The notes: generated from the sequence alone by a model not told the origin. Numbered from the stretch's first letter, positions 42,503 to 52,633 are shown. The stretch: 64,000 nt of DNA from Pseudomonadota bacterium (GCA_018242445.1 JAFEBW010000032.1:62001-126000), one strand, 5' to 3'. Numbers and translations are program-made.

Positions 42503-45500
42503 ATGGAAGAAGGCAACGACCCTCGCCGGGTGGGCGGCGCCGACATGACGCTTTCGATGCGGGGGAGTCGATCCGTGAAGACCGCAGACGACGAGGACGC
42601 CAACACCCTGCGCTTCCCGCAGCGCCCGCGCACGCTGCTGCTCACCGGCCTGGCGCTGTCCCTGCTGCTGCCCTTGCTGTTCGCGGTGATGCTGTGGTTC
42701 GACTACCGCCACGAACGCGACCTGGCCGACGAGCGCGCGATGGTGGCGGCGCAAGCGGTGCAGCGCCAGCTCGGCGAGCGCCTCACGCTGCTGGTGCATC
42801 AGTTGCAGGACGTCGCCGGGCAGGCGCGCACGCAGTCCGCGTGCAACTGCCCGAGCGCGGGCCTCGCACGCCTGCCGGCCGGCTCGATCCTGCAGGACGT
42901 GGTGCTGATGCGTGCCGATGCGACCGGCGGCAAGGGCGTGGACATGCTCGATCGTCCGGCGGACGCCTCGTGGCTGCCGCCCCTGCTGCCGAACGCGCAG
43001 CCGGCCGGGCTGGCGATCGGCGTTCCATCCCGCGCAAACGGCGATGGCCGCTGGGTGGTGCCGGTGGCCTGGTATGGCGACCGTCCGTGGCGCGTCGGCG
43101 CCCGGGTGGACGCCGACTGGTTCGCGCAGGCGCTGGCCGACTTCCCGCTCGGCGAGCACAGCACGGTCAGCCTGCTGCACGTCGAGGGCGTGCTGCTGGC
43201 GCACTCGCGGGACAATCAGGCCTCGCTCGGCGCCGCGCTGGATCGCGCCGTGCTGTTCTCCAGCCGCTATCAGGACCGGTCCTCGGGCTCGTTCAGCGAC
43301 GCCGGCCTGCTCGACCGCGAGCCGCGCCAGTTCGTGTTCCAGCGCATCGCGCACACCCCGTTGATCGTGGTCGTCGGCACGGCCAGCAGCACCATCTTCG
43401 CCGCGTGGTGGCCGTTGCCGCTCATCAGTTTCTGCGGCGCGCTGCTGTTCGCCGGGCTGTGGTGGTCGCTGAATCGCGCCTTCGCCCGCAGCCACGGCGC
43501 GCAGGAGCGCCTCGTGGACGACCTGCGCCTGCAAACGGCGCGGCTGGGCGAGGCGCGGCGCATCGCCCACATGGGCGATTGGTCGTGGCGGCTCGATCGC
43601 GGCGAGGTGTTCTGGTCGCCGGAGGTGTTCGCGATCTACGGCATGCCGGCAACTACCGATGCGATTCGGCTCGAAGACATCGCCAAGCGCGTGCATCCGG
43701 GGGATCTGGATCGCCTGCAAAGCTATTTCGCCCTCGCGCTGTCAGGCAATGCCGTCGGTGAAGCGCAGTTCCGCATCGTGCGGCCCGATGGCGTGGTGCG
43801 CACGATCTACTCGCGCGGGGAATGGGCCTGTCAGGCTCCAGGCAGCCGCGAAATGCGCGGCATCCAGCAGGACATCACCGAGCTGGCGCAGGCGCGCGAG
43901 CGCCTCGGCGAGGCCGAGCGCCAGTACCGTTACCTGTTCGAGCACAACCCGCTGCCGATGTGGGTGTACGACCGCCAGAGCCTGGCCTTCATCGCCGTCA
44001 ACGATGCGATGCTTGCCACCTACGGCTACACGCGCGAGGAATTGCTGGGCGCGAGCACCCTCGACATCCGCCCGCCGGAGGATCGGCAGGCGCTGCGCGC
44101 GGCCGCCAACGACGAACCCTCGGCACGCCCGCAGGGCAGCGTGTGGACGCATCTGCGCCGCGACGGCAGCCGCCTGCTGGCCGAAGTGCATGCGCAGCGG
44201 ATCGACTTCGAGGGCCGCGATGCCTGGCTGGTGCTGGCGCTGGACGTGACCGAGCGCGAGCACAACCAGCAGCGCTTCCAGTTGATCGCCGGCGCCACCA
44301 GCGACGCCATCTGGGACTACGACGGCGTCACCGGCGAAACCTGGCGCAGCGACAGTTTCCACAGCCTGTTCGGCTATACCCGCGGCGAAGTCCCCGCCAA
44401 CCAGCAGGCCTGGATCGAGCGCGTGCACCCCGACGACCGCGAGGCCACCGCCGCCAGCGTGCAGACCAGCCTCACCGACGGCAGCACGTTGTGGGAGCAG
44501 CGCTACCGCTTCCTGCGCAAGGACGGCAGCTACGCCGAGGTGCTCGATCGCGGCACACTGCTGCACGACGCCAGCGGGCAGGTGGTGCGCGCGGTCGGCG
44601 GCATGCTCGACGTCACCCAGCGCAACCGCGACGAACAGGACCTGCGCCTGCTGCGCCGCGCGGTGGAGTCGGCCGACAACGGCATCGTCATTGCCGATGC
44701 GCGCCAGCCCGGCCTGCCGCTGGTGTATGTCAACCACGCCTTCGAGCGCATGAGCGGCTACAGCGCGGCCGAACTGCTCGGCCGCGCCTGTCCGTGCCTG
44801 GATCCGGCCCTGGTCGAGGAGCAACACGACATCATGGTGCTGCGCCGCGCGCTCGAGGAACGCCGCGAGGCGCGCGTGCTGCTGCGCGACCGGCGCAAGG
44901 ACGGGCAACCGTTCTGGAACGACCTCTATGTGGCGCCGGTGCGCGACGCGGGCGGCGCGGTGACGCACCTGATCAGCATCCAGTCGGACGTGACCGAACG
45001 CCAGCGCGCGCAGGAGCAGATCGCCTTCAACGCCACCCACGACGAGCTCACCGGCCTGCCGAACCGGCACCTGCTGGTGGATCGCCTGCAGCAGGCCCTG
45101 CTCAACGCCGAACGCCGGCAGCGCTCGGTCGCGGTGCTGTTCATCGACCTGGACGACTTCAAGCTGATCAACGACAGCCTCGGCCACACCGCCGGCGATG
45201 CCGCGCTGCGCGAGGTCGCACACCGGCTGACGCAGGCGGCCGGCGAGGTCGATACGGTGGCGCGCTTCGGCGGCGACGAGTTCGTGATCCTGCTGACGGA
45301 AGGCACCGACGAGGCCAGCGTCGGGCAGGCCATCGTGCGGATCAATCAGGTGCTGGCGCAGCCGTTCACGATCTCCGGCATCCACCACTACGTCGCCTCC
45401 AGCATCGGCTGGTGCCGTTCGCCGGACGCCGGCACCGATGCCGAGGCCCTGCTCATGCGCGCGGATCTGGCGATGTACAAGGCCAAGCAGGCCGGCCGCA

Positions 45501-46315
45501 ACCGCGCGGTGGCTTACGAGCCGAGCTTCGACGAGCAGGTGTCCGCGCGCCTGCACCTGGTCAACGAACTGCGCCTGGCGCTGGAACGCGGCCAGTTCGA
45601 ACTCCATTTCCAGCCGCTGTTCAATCGCGATGGCGCGCCGGTGGCACTGGAGGCGCTGGTGCGCTGGCGGCATCCCGAACGCGGCCTGCTGCTGCCCGGG
45701 CACTTCATTGGCGTGTGCGAGGAGTCCGGCCTGGTGGTGCCGCTCGGGCGCTGGGTGCTGGGCGAGGCGATGCGCCACCACGCCGCGCTCGCGGCAGCGG
45801 GCTTGGGCACGCTGCGGCTCGCGGTCAACGTGTCGGCCTTGCACTTCCAGCAGGATCTGTACGCCGACGTCGATGCGGCGCTGCGCGAGCACGGCGTGCC
45901 GCGCGGCATCCTCGAACTGGAGCTGACCGAGAGCGTCATCATGGGCAACCCCGACGCGGCGATCGACGTGATGCGCCGCCTCGACGGCCTCGGCGTCGCC
46001 CTGTCGGTGGACGACTTCGGCACCGGCTATTCCAGCCTGTCCTACCTCAAGCGCCTGCCGATCGACCGCCTGAAGATCGACCGCAGCTTCGTCAGCGACC
46101 TGGGCGTGGACGCCGACGATGCCGCGATCTGCACATCCATCATCCGCATGGCCCACAGCCTGGGCCTGTCCACCGTCGCCGAGGGCGTGGAAACCACCGC
46201 CCAGCTCGACTGGCTGCGCGAGCAGGGTTGCGACGAGATGCAGGGCTACCTGCTGGGGTACCCGTTGCCGTTCGCGCAGATGCTGGATCAGCTCACCACG
46301 ACACGGACGGCATAA
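42503..46315 (+). CDS. PAS-GGDEF-EAL membrane protein
   Basis: A protein of about 1270 residues. Two membrane spans (about residues 45-66 and 295-320) enclose a periplasmic sensor region. Four PAS-like domains follow (about 345-450, 455-580, 585-700, 705-835), then GGDEF (motif GGDEF near 922) and EAL (EALVRW near 1050, DDFGTGYSSL, KIDRSFV). Both c-di-GMP domains keep their catalytic motifs; the RxxD inhibitory site before GGDEF reads GEVD and is absent. Start choice among ATG 42503, 42545 and 42557 is uncertain. It converges on the pilus cluster, like FimX-type regulators. Confidence 0.92.
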   Translation: MEEGNDPRRVGGADMTLSMRGSRSVKTADDEDANTLRFPQRPRTLLLTGLALSLLLPLLFAVMLWFDYRHERDLADERAMVAAQAVQRQLGERLTLLVHQLQDVAGQARTQSACNCPSAGLARLPAGSILQDVVLMRADATGGKGVDMLDRPADASWLPPLLPNAQPAGLAIGVPSRANGDGRWVVPVAWYGDRPWRVGARVDADWFAQALADFPLGEHSTVSLLHVEGVLLAHSRDNQASLGAALDRAVLFSSRYQDRSSGSFSDAGLLDREPRQFVFQRIAHTPLIVVVGTASSTIFAAWWPLPLISFCGALLFAGLWWSLNRAFARSHGAQERLVDDLRLQTARLGEARRIAHMGDWSWRLDRGEVFWSPEVFAIYGMPATTDAIRLEDIAKRVHPGDLDRLQSYFALALSGNAVGEAQFRIVRPDGVVRTIYSRGEWACQAPGSREMRGIQQDITELAQARERLGEAERQYRYLFEHNPLPMWVYDRQSLAFIAVNDAMLATYGYTREELLGASTLDIRPPEDRQALRAAANDEPSARPQGSVWTHLRRDGSRLLAEVHAQRIDFEGRDAWLVLALDVTEREHNQQRFQLIAGATSDAIWDYDGVTGETWRSDSFHSLFGYTRGEVPANQQAWIERVHPDDREATAASVQTSLTDGSTLWEQRYRFLRKDGSYAEVLDRGTLLHDASGQVVRAVGGMLDVTQRNRDEQDLRLLRRAVESADNGIVIADARQPGLPLVYVNHAFERMSGYSAAELLGRACPCLDPALVEEQHDIMVLRRALEERREARVLLRDRRKDGQPFWNDLYVAPVRDAGGAVTHLISIQSDVTERQRAQEQIAFNATHDELTGLPNRHLLVDRLQQALLNAERRQRSVAVLFIDLDDFKLINDSLGHTAGDAALREVAHRLTQAAGEVDTVARFGGDEFVILLTEGTDEASVGQAIVRINQVLAQPFTISGIHHYVASSIGWCRSPDAGTDAEALLMRADLAMYKAKQAGRNRAVAYEPSFDEQVSARLHLVNELRLALERGQFELHFQPLFNRDGAPVALEALVRWRHPERGLLLPGHFIGVCEESGLVVPLGRWVLGEAMRHHAALAAAGLGTLRLAVNVSALHFQQDLYADVDAALREHGVPRGILELELTESVIMGNPDAAIDVMRRLDGLGVALSVDDFGTGYSSLSYLKRLPIDRLKIDRSFVSDLGVDADDAAICTSIIRMAHSLGLSTVAEGVETTAQLDWLREQGCDEMQGYLLGYPLPFAQMLDQLTTTRTA

Positions 46316-46439
46316 TCCCGGACGACGGGCGAAGCCGTGACGTGTTGACGGCCGCGCGATCGAATCATGTTTCAAGTCGCGCGCTTTGCCACATGCATTG
46401 CCGACCGAGCCGGACGCCGCGCCCGGTCGCGCCCGGCGT

Positions 46440-46973
46440 TCAGTTCTTCCAGCAGGTGCCCAGCCCCGCGGCGTCGGTCAAGGTTCCCTGGTAATACCTC
46501 TGCCCGGTCTGATCGATGCCAACCACGGCGCACGTCGTGTCGCGTTGCGCCTGCGCACTGCCGGCAAGCGGGGTTGCCTGCACCAGAAACGTGGTCCGTG
46601 TCAGCGCTGGTGCCGCGCCGAAGGCATAGGTGTAAGAACTGCCTGTTTGCGAAGCGCTGGCGCAATCCAGCGCGGGAAGCGCGTTGGCGTTCCCGCTGGA
46701 GTCCTGGTCGTAACGCAGGTTGGTGGTATTGAATCGCTCCATGTAGTTTGCGTATTGCATCAGGCACGCCGTGGCCGCGTTTCGGTTCGTCTTGGTGATG
46801 TAATTGATGTAGGACGGGTAGGCGATCGCCGCGATGACCGCAATCACGGCCACCACGATCATCAATTCGATCAACGAAAACCCGGCGGCAACGCCACTCC
46901 CGTTGCCCGAGCGGATGCATGGCACATGGCTCTTGGCGACCATCTGGGTTCTCCGCGCGCGAACGGCGCTCAT
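46440..46973 (-). CDS. pilE: Type IV pilin-like protein PilE (cluster 1)
   Basis: A 177-residue prepilin. The prepilin peptidase site is AAG|FSLIELMIVV with Glu5, followed by the long N-terminal helix and an alpha/beta head with four cysteines able to form a C-terminal disulfide loop. ATG 46973 overlaps the pilY1 stop (ATGA) and gives an unusually long leader of 31 residues; ATG 46943 would shorten it to 21. It ends the first fimT-pilV-pilW-pilX-pilY1-pilE operon and is probably a minor pilin. Confidence 0.9.
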   Translation of the reverse strand: MSAVRARRTQMVAKSHVPCIRSGNGSGVAAGFSLIELMIVVAVIAVIAAIAYPSYINYITKTNRNAATACLMQYANYMERFNTTNLRYDQDSSGNANALPALDCASASQTGSSYTYAFGAAPALTRTTFLVQATPLAGSAQAQRDTTCAVVGIDQTGQRYYQGTLTDAAGLGTCWKN

Positions 46974-49900
46974 GGGTTCACCAATTCACGCCACGACACG
47001 CGCGACGGATTGTTGTTGGCTGGCGGATTGGTCGGCAGGATCGCCGCCGTGCCGCCGACCGTCTGGGTGACGATATAACTCTTGCCACCGTATTGCACGG
47101 AAGTGGGCGTACCGACGCCGTTGAGCTGGACGCCCGCGACGGTGGAGCTGCCGCCACTGAACCCGCCGCTGGCATCCGGGAAATAACCCTGCGAGAAACC
47201 GCCGCCGTTCGCCGGGTTGAATGCCATGGTGAAGCCGGTCTGCGTGCCGGAATTGCATTGCGCCGCCGACACTCGCGGCGGGATGGTGGTGTTCACCACG
47301 ATGGCGCCCGAAATGAACGTGGCGTTGTAGATGACCTGTTCGCCCTGCCCTGCGAACTGGCCGGTTTTTGTTCCCGGGTCGGGAAGATCGAACAGCCAGC
47401 CGAACTGGTTGCCGCTCGGGCACGCGGAGGTCGCCGCATCGCCCTTCCAGCAGATGACGCTGGTGGACGACAGGTAACGATGCGTCGTATCGGTCGGCAC
47501 GGGCGGCGGCACCAGCGTCTGCGTCAGCAGATTGCTGCGCGTGAAAGCGCCGCCCGCCGACAAGGCCGCGTATTGAGCCGTGGAGTTTGCGATTGCATTC
47601 CACGCATTCATGTTCCAGTCCCAGATGCCGTAGAAGGTCTGGGCCGTGCTGGGGCTGGCGGACGACGTGCCGGTTGCATACTGGACGCCTTTGACTGCCG
47701 ATGCCTGCGTCTGGTTGCCGGTTCCGAAATACACCATGGCGCGCGTCGACGTTCCGGTCTGCACGGCGAGTACCGTGATGGCCGTGGTGATGGGCTGCGC
47801 AGTGCCGGCCGCATTGTTCGCGACGAACAACGGGCCTGGGGCGCCAGTGAACGAAGACAGTTTCCAATTCGTCGTCAGACTGCCGGTCACGTCGAAACGC
47901 CACACGTTGCCCTGGGTGTCGCCTGCATACAAATAATCGGCGATGCCGTCGCCGTCCAGATCCACCGAGGTCACGTCGGTGAGGCTGTCGGGGCTCGCCG
48001 ACGAGCCAACGCCCGTATCCAGAAACTGATAGGACACGGTGCCGGTCAACGAATTCACCAGCCCGATGTAAACGCCAGCCGTGGTGGAATTGTTGACGCT
48101 GCCGTCGTTGTTGGTGTGCCTGCCGCTGCCGAAGATGATGGCCCATTGCCCATTGTGCATGCGCGCAATGATCGGCGTGCCCGTGGTCGCGCCCAAATGC
48201 GTGAGCGTGCTGTTGTCCCAGTCGCCGACAACGTTCGAAGCCGCGAACGCGGTGGGATTGGTCACGTCGAGGGCATATATTTCCTGCCCGCTGGAACCCA
48301 CGCCGCCGACCAGCCACGTGTGCCATTTGTTCCCGTAAAACAGGTCGCTGGCGACCGGCGTGGCGTCGACCAGGTAATCGTGCTTGTACAGCGGGTCGGC
48401 CAGATTCACGGCCTTGTTCAACAGCACGTCCGAGGGCATGTACGCCATCAGTTCCTTGCCGTTGTTCAGTGCGGTGTTGTAGGTTCCCGACGACGTGTAG
48501 GCACCGGCCTGAAAGCCGTGCATGAAGCCATCGTTGGCACCGGAGTACACCACGTTGACGCGCGTTGCATTGCTCGTGGCGTAGGCGCTGAACGCCTGTG
48601 CCGAACCACCGTTCTCGGGCATGGTGGCGGCAGGATAGAGCAGATCCTGGAACGTATCCGGATACAAACCGACCGTGGGAGCCCCCACGAACGTCGGGCT
48701 GGCGTTGATGACGTCGCCGAACACGTAACTGCGCGCGCGCAAGGTTCCCGGAGGGGGTGGCTGCAATTGCTCGACCGAGCGCACGCCCTGCATCCATTGC
48801 ACACGCTGCTGGCCCTGGTTGTCGACCGTGCCGGCCGGATTCTTGTTCAGCGCCGTCTGCGCTGCCGCGCTCAGGCTGCTCCACGCGAACAGCGTGCCCG
48901 CACCCGACCCATCCCAGGTGTACAGGTTGCGCGCGGACGGCGCCTGCACCGGGATGGTCGTGATCGGGTTGCCGGCGCTATCCACCCCCATGCTGTCGCA
49001 AGGCCCACCGGTCAGCACGCATTTGGCATCCCAATTCGCTGTCGTGCTCACGGCCAGGCTGCCGTCGGATTGGATCACCAACGGGTCGGCGACCAGCGAG
49101 CCCCACCAGTTGTCGGAAGAATACGACGCGAGGAAGAATTGCGTGTTGGCGGTCACCTTGCCGGTGACCGTGTTGGAGCCGGCGCTGGTGTTGGACAGGA
49201 AGGGCGAGGCGAGGAAACAGACGATGGCATGCACGTTGTTGCTGCCGCCGGTACCGGCGGAAAATCCGAACCGCAATGACGATGGCAAGGGGCCGTTGAA
49301 CGCGGTGATGTCCTGATTGGCGAGCACCGGCTGGAAATCGCCGTTGTTGTAACTGTAGGAAAAATTCAGCAGCCCGCCGGGCGAGATGGCGAGCTTGTAC
49401 GTGATCGGCCAGGCGACATTCGCAGGCGGGGTCGTGCCGGTGGGGTTGCGTGTGGCGGATTTCGAATTGTTGGCTATCGGCTGGCTGTCCGGCAGTACCG
49501 CATAGCCGCCGGGAATGGCATTGTAGTTGTAGGGAATGTTGGCCCACGTCGTGCCCGAGGCGTCCGTCGCGTATTGCCCGCGCCGGCAAGCCGTCTGCAC
49601 TTTGCCGGCATTGGAACCGCCCGCGTAATAGGTCGGGTTCATGCTCTGCAGCCAGGCCCAGTTGGTGTTGCCGGCACCGCGCAGGCCAATGCGTTCGGGT
49701 TGATACTGGGGGCCCGTCCCGGCGCTGATCTTGCCCTTGTTCGCGCTGTAATACGTGTTGGTGCCGTTGGCGGTGGCGCCGAGGGGGTCGTTCGAGTTGT
49801 AGATGCCCCCATTCACCCCCGACCCGCTCGTGCCGGTCAGTTGCGGATTGGTGCCGTTGTCGCCGGTATTGAGGAAATTGCCGAACTCGTCGATACCCAG

Positions 49901-50419
49901 CCCAAGATACCCGTTGGTGATGCCATCGTATTTGCCGTTGCCATTGGAACAGTCGTAGCCCATCGACCCGCCCTCGGCGCCCGTCGTGGTTGGAGCAGTC
50001 TTGGTGCCGTCGGTGAGAAAGAACACGATGCCGTCGGCACCGTTGTGTGCCAGGCCGCCGCTGTCGCCGCCATAGGTATACGTGGTGAAGGTGATCTGGA
50101 TGCCCTGGCTCAAGGGAAACGGCGGGAAAGCCGACAGGATCGCGCCGGTTTGCGAGTTTTGCGCCGGAGTCAGGATCAGGGCGCCCTGACCGGGAATGTC
50201 AGCCACGCCGCTGTTGTTGAAGGCATTGCCGAAACCGGTCGGACATGCCGGAATGGTACCGGAGCCATTGCCGGCGGTCAGGCAGGCATCGTTCAGCGCC
50301 GTCCAGTTGAGCTTGGCCGAAACACCGGTGAAGTTGTCCGAGTAAGTGGTCGCGGCGGCGCTTCCCGCCAGCAGGACTCCAGTCACCGCAACGAACAATT
50401 TGGCGCGACGGATCGACAT
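46970..50419 (-). CDS. pilY1: PilY1-type pilus adhesin with L-type lectin domain
   Basis: A 1149-residue exported protein; its signal peptide ends near GSAAATTYSDNF. Residues about 25-430 resemble an L-type (legume-like) lectin: NGADGIVFFLTDG, EGGSMGYDC, LGLGIDEFGNF and, at its end, LRFGFSAGTGGSNNVHAI. Residues about 590-1149 are the PilC/PilY1 beta-propeller, with the calcium loop DLDGDGIAD (near 819) followed by YLYAGDTQGNVWRFD. PilY1 sits at the pilus tip and controls adhesion and retraction. The start has a GAGGAAA site. Codon use is less GC-biased than in housekeeping neighbours. Confidence 0.92.
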   Translation of the reverse strand: MSIRRAKLFVAVTGVLLAGSAAATTYSDNFTGVSAKLNWTALNDACLTAGNGSGTIPACPTGFGNAFNNSGVADIPGQGALILTPAQNSQTGAILSAFPPFPLSQGIQITFTTYTYGGDSGGLAHNGADGIVFFLTDGTKTAPTTTGAEGGSMGYDCSNGNGKYDGITNGYLGLGIDEFGNFLNTGDNGTNPQLTGTSGSGVNGGIYNSNDPLGATANGTNTYYSANKGKISAGTGPQYQPERIGLRGAGNTNWAWLQSMNPTYYAGGSNAGKVQTACRRGQYATDASGTTWANIPYNYNAIPGGYAVLPDSQPIANNSKSATRNPTGTTPPANVAWPITYKLAISPGGLLNFSYSYNNGDFQPVLANQDITAFNGPLPSSLRFGFSAGTGGSNNVHAIVCFLASPFLSNTSAGSNTVTGKVTANTQFFLASYSSDNWWGSLVADPLVIQSDGSLAVSTTANWDAKCVLTGGPCDSMGVDSAGNPITTIPVQAPSARNLYTWDGSGAGTLFAWSSLSAAAQTALNKNPAGTVDNQGQQRVQWMQGVRSVEQLQPPPPGTLRARSYVFGDVINASPTFVGAPTVGLYPDTFQDLLYPAATMPENGGSAQAFSAYATSNATRVNVVYSGANDGFMHGFQAGAYTSSGTYNTALNNGKELMAYMPSDVLLNKAVNLADPLYKHDYLVDATPVASDLFYGNKWHTWLVGGVGSSGQEIYALDVTNPTAFAASNVVGDWDNSTLTHLGATTGTPIIARMHNGQWAIIFGSGRHTNNDGSVNNSTTAGVYIGLVNSLTGTVSYQFLDTGVGSSASPDSLTDVTSVDLDGDGIADYLYAGDTQGNVWRFDVTGSLTTNWKLSSFTGAPGPLFVANNAAGTAQPITTAITVLAVQTGTSTRAMVYFGTGNQTQASAVKGVQYATGTSSASPSTAQTFYGIWDWNMNAWNAIANSTAQYAALSAGGAFTRSNLLTQTLVPPPVPTDTTHRYLSSTSVICWKGDAATSACPSGNQFGWLFDLPDPGTKTGQFAGQGEQVIYNATFISGAIVVNTTIPPRVSAAQCNSGTQTGFTMAFNPANGGGFSQGYFPDASGGFSGGSSTVAGVQLNGVGTPTSVQYGGKSYIVTQTVGGTAAILPTNPPANNNPSRVSWRELVNP

Positions 50420-50492
50420 GATCGTTTCCTCGACAAAGGCAACTGCAAGCGTGCCGAATGCTGCGCCGCGCCATGGCGCGGAATGCATTGCT

Positions 50493-51095
50493 TCAATTCC
50501 TGAACGTTGATTGCAAGGTCACGATGGCACGGTTCCCCACGGTGGCCGGATCGCCGCTGCGCGAGGTGATGCGGTAGTAATCGGCCAGCGGATTTTGCCC
50601 GCCTTGACCGTAGGGATTTTGCCCACCGATTTTCTTCGCCGGCGGGTTGGGCGCCAGGAACTTGCCCATGTACTGCACCACGTACTGGGGTTGCGCGGCG
50701 GCAAGCGAACCCGGGTTGTAATTGGAAGAGGCCACCGTTGCGACGACCACGGCGGGATTGTTGTCGTTGAACGGATTCGCCAGGCACGCCGTGACGGGAG
50801 AAGTATTGCCGCTGGGAGTCGAGCAGTCCTCGAACCCGGCTGGTGCCGCCGATCCGGCTGCTGCCGTCTGGATGGCCACCTGCGCCTGCCGCATCGCCGC
50901 CTCGGCACCCTGAAACGCCACCTGGCGATCGAGCTGGTTGGCCGCGGCGCTGTTTTGCAGGATGGTGACCCCGATCGCCGCCAAACCCACCAGCGTGACC
51001 ACCACCAGCAGGATGAGGGCCATGATCAGCGCCACGCCGCGTTGTGCCCGCGGCGGGCAATTGGACGCATGCGACGTGCCGGAGGATCGGATCAT
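50493..51095 (-). CDS. pilX: Minor pilin PilX (cluster 1)
   Basis: A 200-residue prepilin-like protein with leader QRG|VALIMALILLVVVTL. Glu5 is missing, as is usual in PilX/GspK-type tip pilins. The head contains a duplicated Gly/Gln/Asn-rich turn (GGQNPYGQGGQNPLADYYRI). PilX helps initiate pilus assembly together with PilV, PilW, FimT and PilY1. It starts one base after the pilW stop, and pilY1 follows after 73 bp. Confidence 0.88.
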   Translation of the reverse strand: MIRSSGTSHASNCPPRAQRGVALIMALILLVVVTLVGLAAIGVTILQNSAAANQLDRQVAFQGAEAAMRQAQVAIQTAAAGSAAPAGFEDCSTPSGNTSPVTACLANPFNDNNPAVVVATVASSNYNPGSLAAAQPQYVVQYMGKFLAPNPPAKKIGGQNPYGQGGQNPLADYYRITSRSGDPATVGNRAIVTLQSTFRN

Positions 51096-52178
51096 TCAAT
51101 TCACCCGATTGCGCAGGGTTGTGGTGAAGGCATAGGTGCGCGCGATCGGCGCATTGCCTTGCGCGCTCGCACGCTGGAACGTGCTGGACGCCGTCAGTTG
51201 CACGTTGACGGCCGTCACGCCACCCCAGCCGTTGTTCGTGGTGATCACGTTGGCCGGCTGGAATTGCGTGGCGATCGCGCTGATGCTCGGATTGAGGTAG
51301 GTGATGGTCAGCGCACTCACGTTGCGCACCATCTCCTGCGTCACCGGCGTGGGAACACCGCCGGTGTTTTGCAGGCTGACCCGGAACAAGGAGGTGCCGC
51401 CGACCGCGTTGTTGCCGATGTACCAATCGACCGCAGCGAGCTTGGCCACCATCGAATTGCCGGGAAAACAGAACACTTCCGGCGCGCCGTTGTTGGTGCA
51501 CAACGAACCCTTCGGATAACCCAGGCGCACGCTGGAATTGCCGGGGTTGCCGCCGGCCGCCGCGAACGTGGCCACCCCGGACGCCGCGCTGAAACCATTG
51601 ATCTGCAGGATGGCGGCATGGCTGGGCGTGCACACCATGACCGGATCGCCAGCGGCCAGAGAAGGGGCTGGAACCCGCAACGTGAATTGGGCGGCGGTAT
51701 CGTTGTAAGCGGCGCTGGTCGCACCCGGATCGAAGCCCGCATTGATCAACTGGATGGAATTGGCACCGGCAACCGGTGCGCCGACGGCGCCGAACCCGGC
51801 CAACGCGGGGTCGGCGGTTGCATCGACGTAGCCGTGGACGACGTTGTTCCAGTCGGCCCACCACGCGGGCGTGGATGCACCGCCCGGAGCGTTGTTGAGC
51901 ACGTTGCTGATCCTGTTGTTCGCGCTGTTGCACCCGGTCAAGCCGGACTCGCGTATGTCGCGCGCCATCAACTCGAACGCTATGCGCGAACTGCCCTGCA
52001 CTTCGGCCAGCGCGTTGTTGGTGCGAAAACTCTGCTGACCCGACAGGAACAACCCGGTGACCGCGAGCATCACCAGCAGCCCGAGCACCAGGGCCACCAT
52101 CAGCTCGATGAGGGTGAAACCTGCCGTACGCGGCGCTTTGCGCGCTTTGGAACGTGCGTGGGCGAACGAATGCTTCAT
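51096..52178 (-). CDS. pilW: Minor pilin PilW (cluster 1)
   Basis: A 360-residue prepilin with cleavage site TAG|FTLIELMVALVLGLLVML (Glu5 present). The PilW-specific segment SSRIAFELMARDIRESGLTGC follows, where the ends of the helix and the first head helix meet. The large beta-rich head is normal for PilW. It participates in the priming complex of type IV pili. It overlaps pilV by four bases and abuts pilX. Confidence 0.9.
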   Translation of the reverse strand: MKHSFAHARSKARKAPRTAGFTLIELMVALVLGLLVMLAVTGLFLSGQQSFRTNNALAEVQGSSRIAFELMARDIRESGLTGCNSANNRISNVLNNAPGGASTPAWWADWNNVVHGYVDATADPALAGFGAVGAPVAGANSIQLINAGFDPGATSAAYNDTAAQFTLRVPAPSLAAGDPVMVCTPSHAAILQINGFSAASGVATFAAAGGNPGNSSVRLGYPKGSLCTNNGAPEVFCFPGNSMVAKLAAVDWYIGNNAVGGTSLFRVSLQNTGGVPTPVTQEMVRNVSALTITYLNPSISAIATQFQPANVITTNNGWGGVTAVNVQLTASSTFQRASAQGNAPIARTYAFTTTLRNRVN

Positions 52179-52633
52179 AGCTGCGCCGCCGTCTGCACGG
52201 TTTGATTGCTGGTGCCGCCCGCGCCGCCACGGCTGTCGTCGAAGGCGATGGTGACGGTGCAACTGGCGGTGTTGGAACAGGCGATCGTGCCCGTGGTGCT
52301 GGCCACGGCACCGAGGGTGTTGCCGAGCTGCCGGCACCATTGATTGATCTGCACGCTGGCCAACGATGCCGCAGCCGCAGGACAACTGTTGGCCGTGAAG
52401 GTCTTGTTGTAAGCGCCGGCCTGCGCCTGCGCCACGTCGGCGCGCATGGCATCGAACATGGAATACGTGGCCACGGTTGCCATGCTGCGGGCCATCGCGC
52501 TGTTGTTGGTCGACAAGGCGCGCGCCTGCAGCGCTGCCATCGCCAGGAAACCGATCGAGACCAGCAGCACGGCGATCATCACTTCCAGCAGACCTACGCC
52601 ACGTTGATCACGAGGGAGGTTGGCTCGGATCAT
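52175..52633 (-). CDS. pilV: Minor pilin PilV (cluster 1)
   Basis: A 152-residue prepilin with cleavage site QRG|VGLLEVMIAVLLVSIGFLAM (Glu5 present, mature residue 1 valine). The PilV-typical segment ALQARALSTNNSAMARSMA follows. The head has three to four cysteines. It overlaps fimT at its start and pilW at its end by four bases each, which supports a single polycistronic message. Confidence 0.9.
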   Translation of the reverse strand: MIRANLPRDQRGVGLLEVMIAVLLVSIGFLAMAALQARALSTNNSAMARSMATVATYSMFDAMRADVAQAQAGAYNKTFTANSCPAAAASLASVQINQWCRQLGNTLGAVASTTGTIACSNTASCTVTIAFDDSRGGAGGTSNQTVQTAAQL

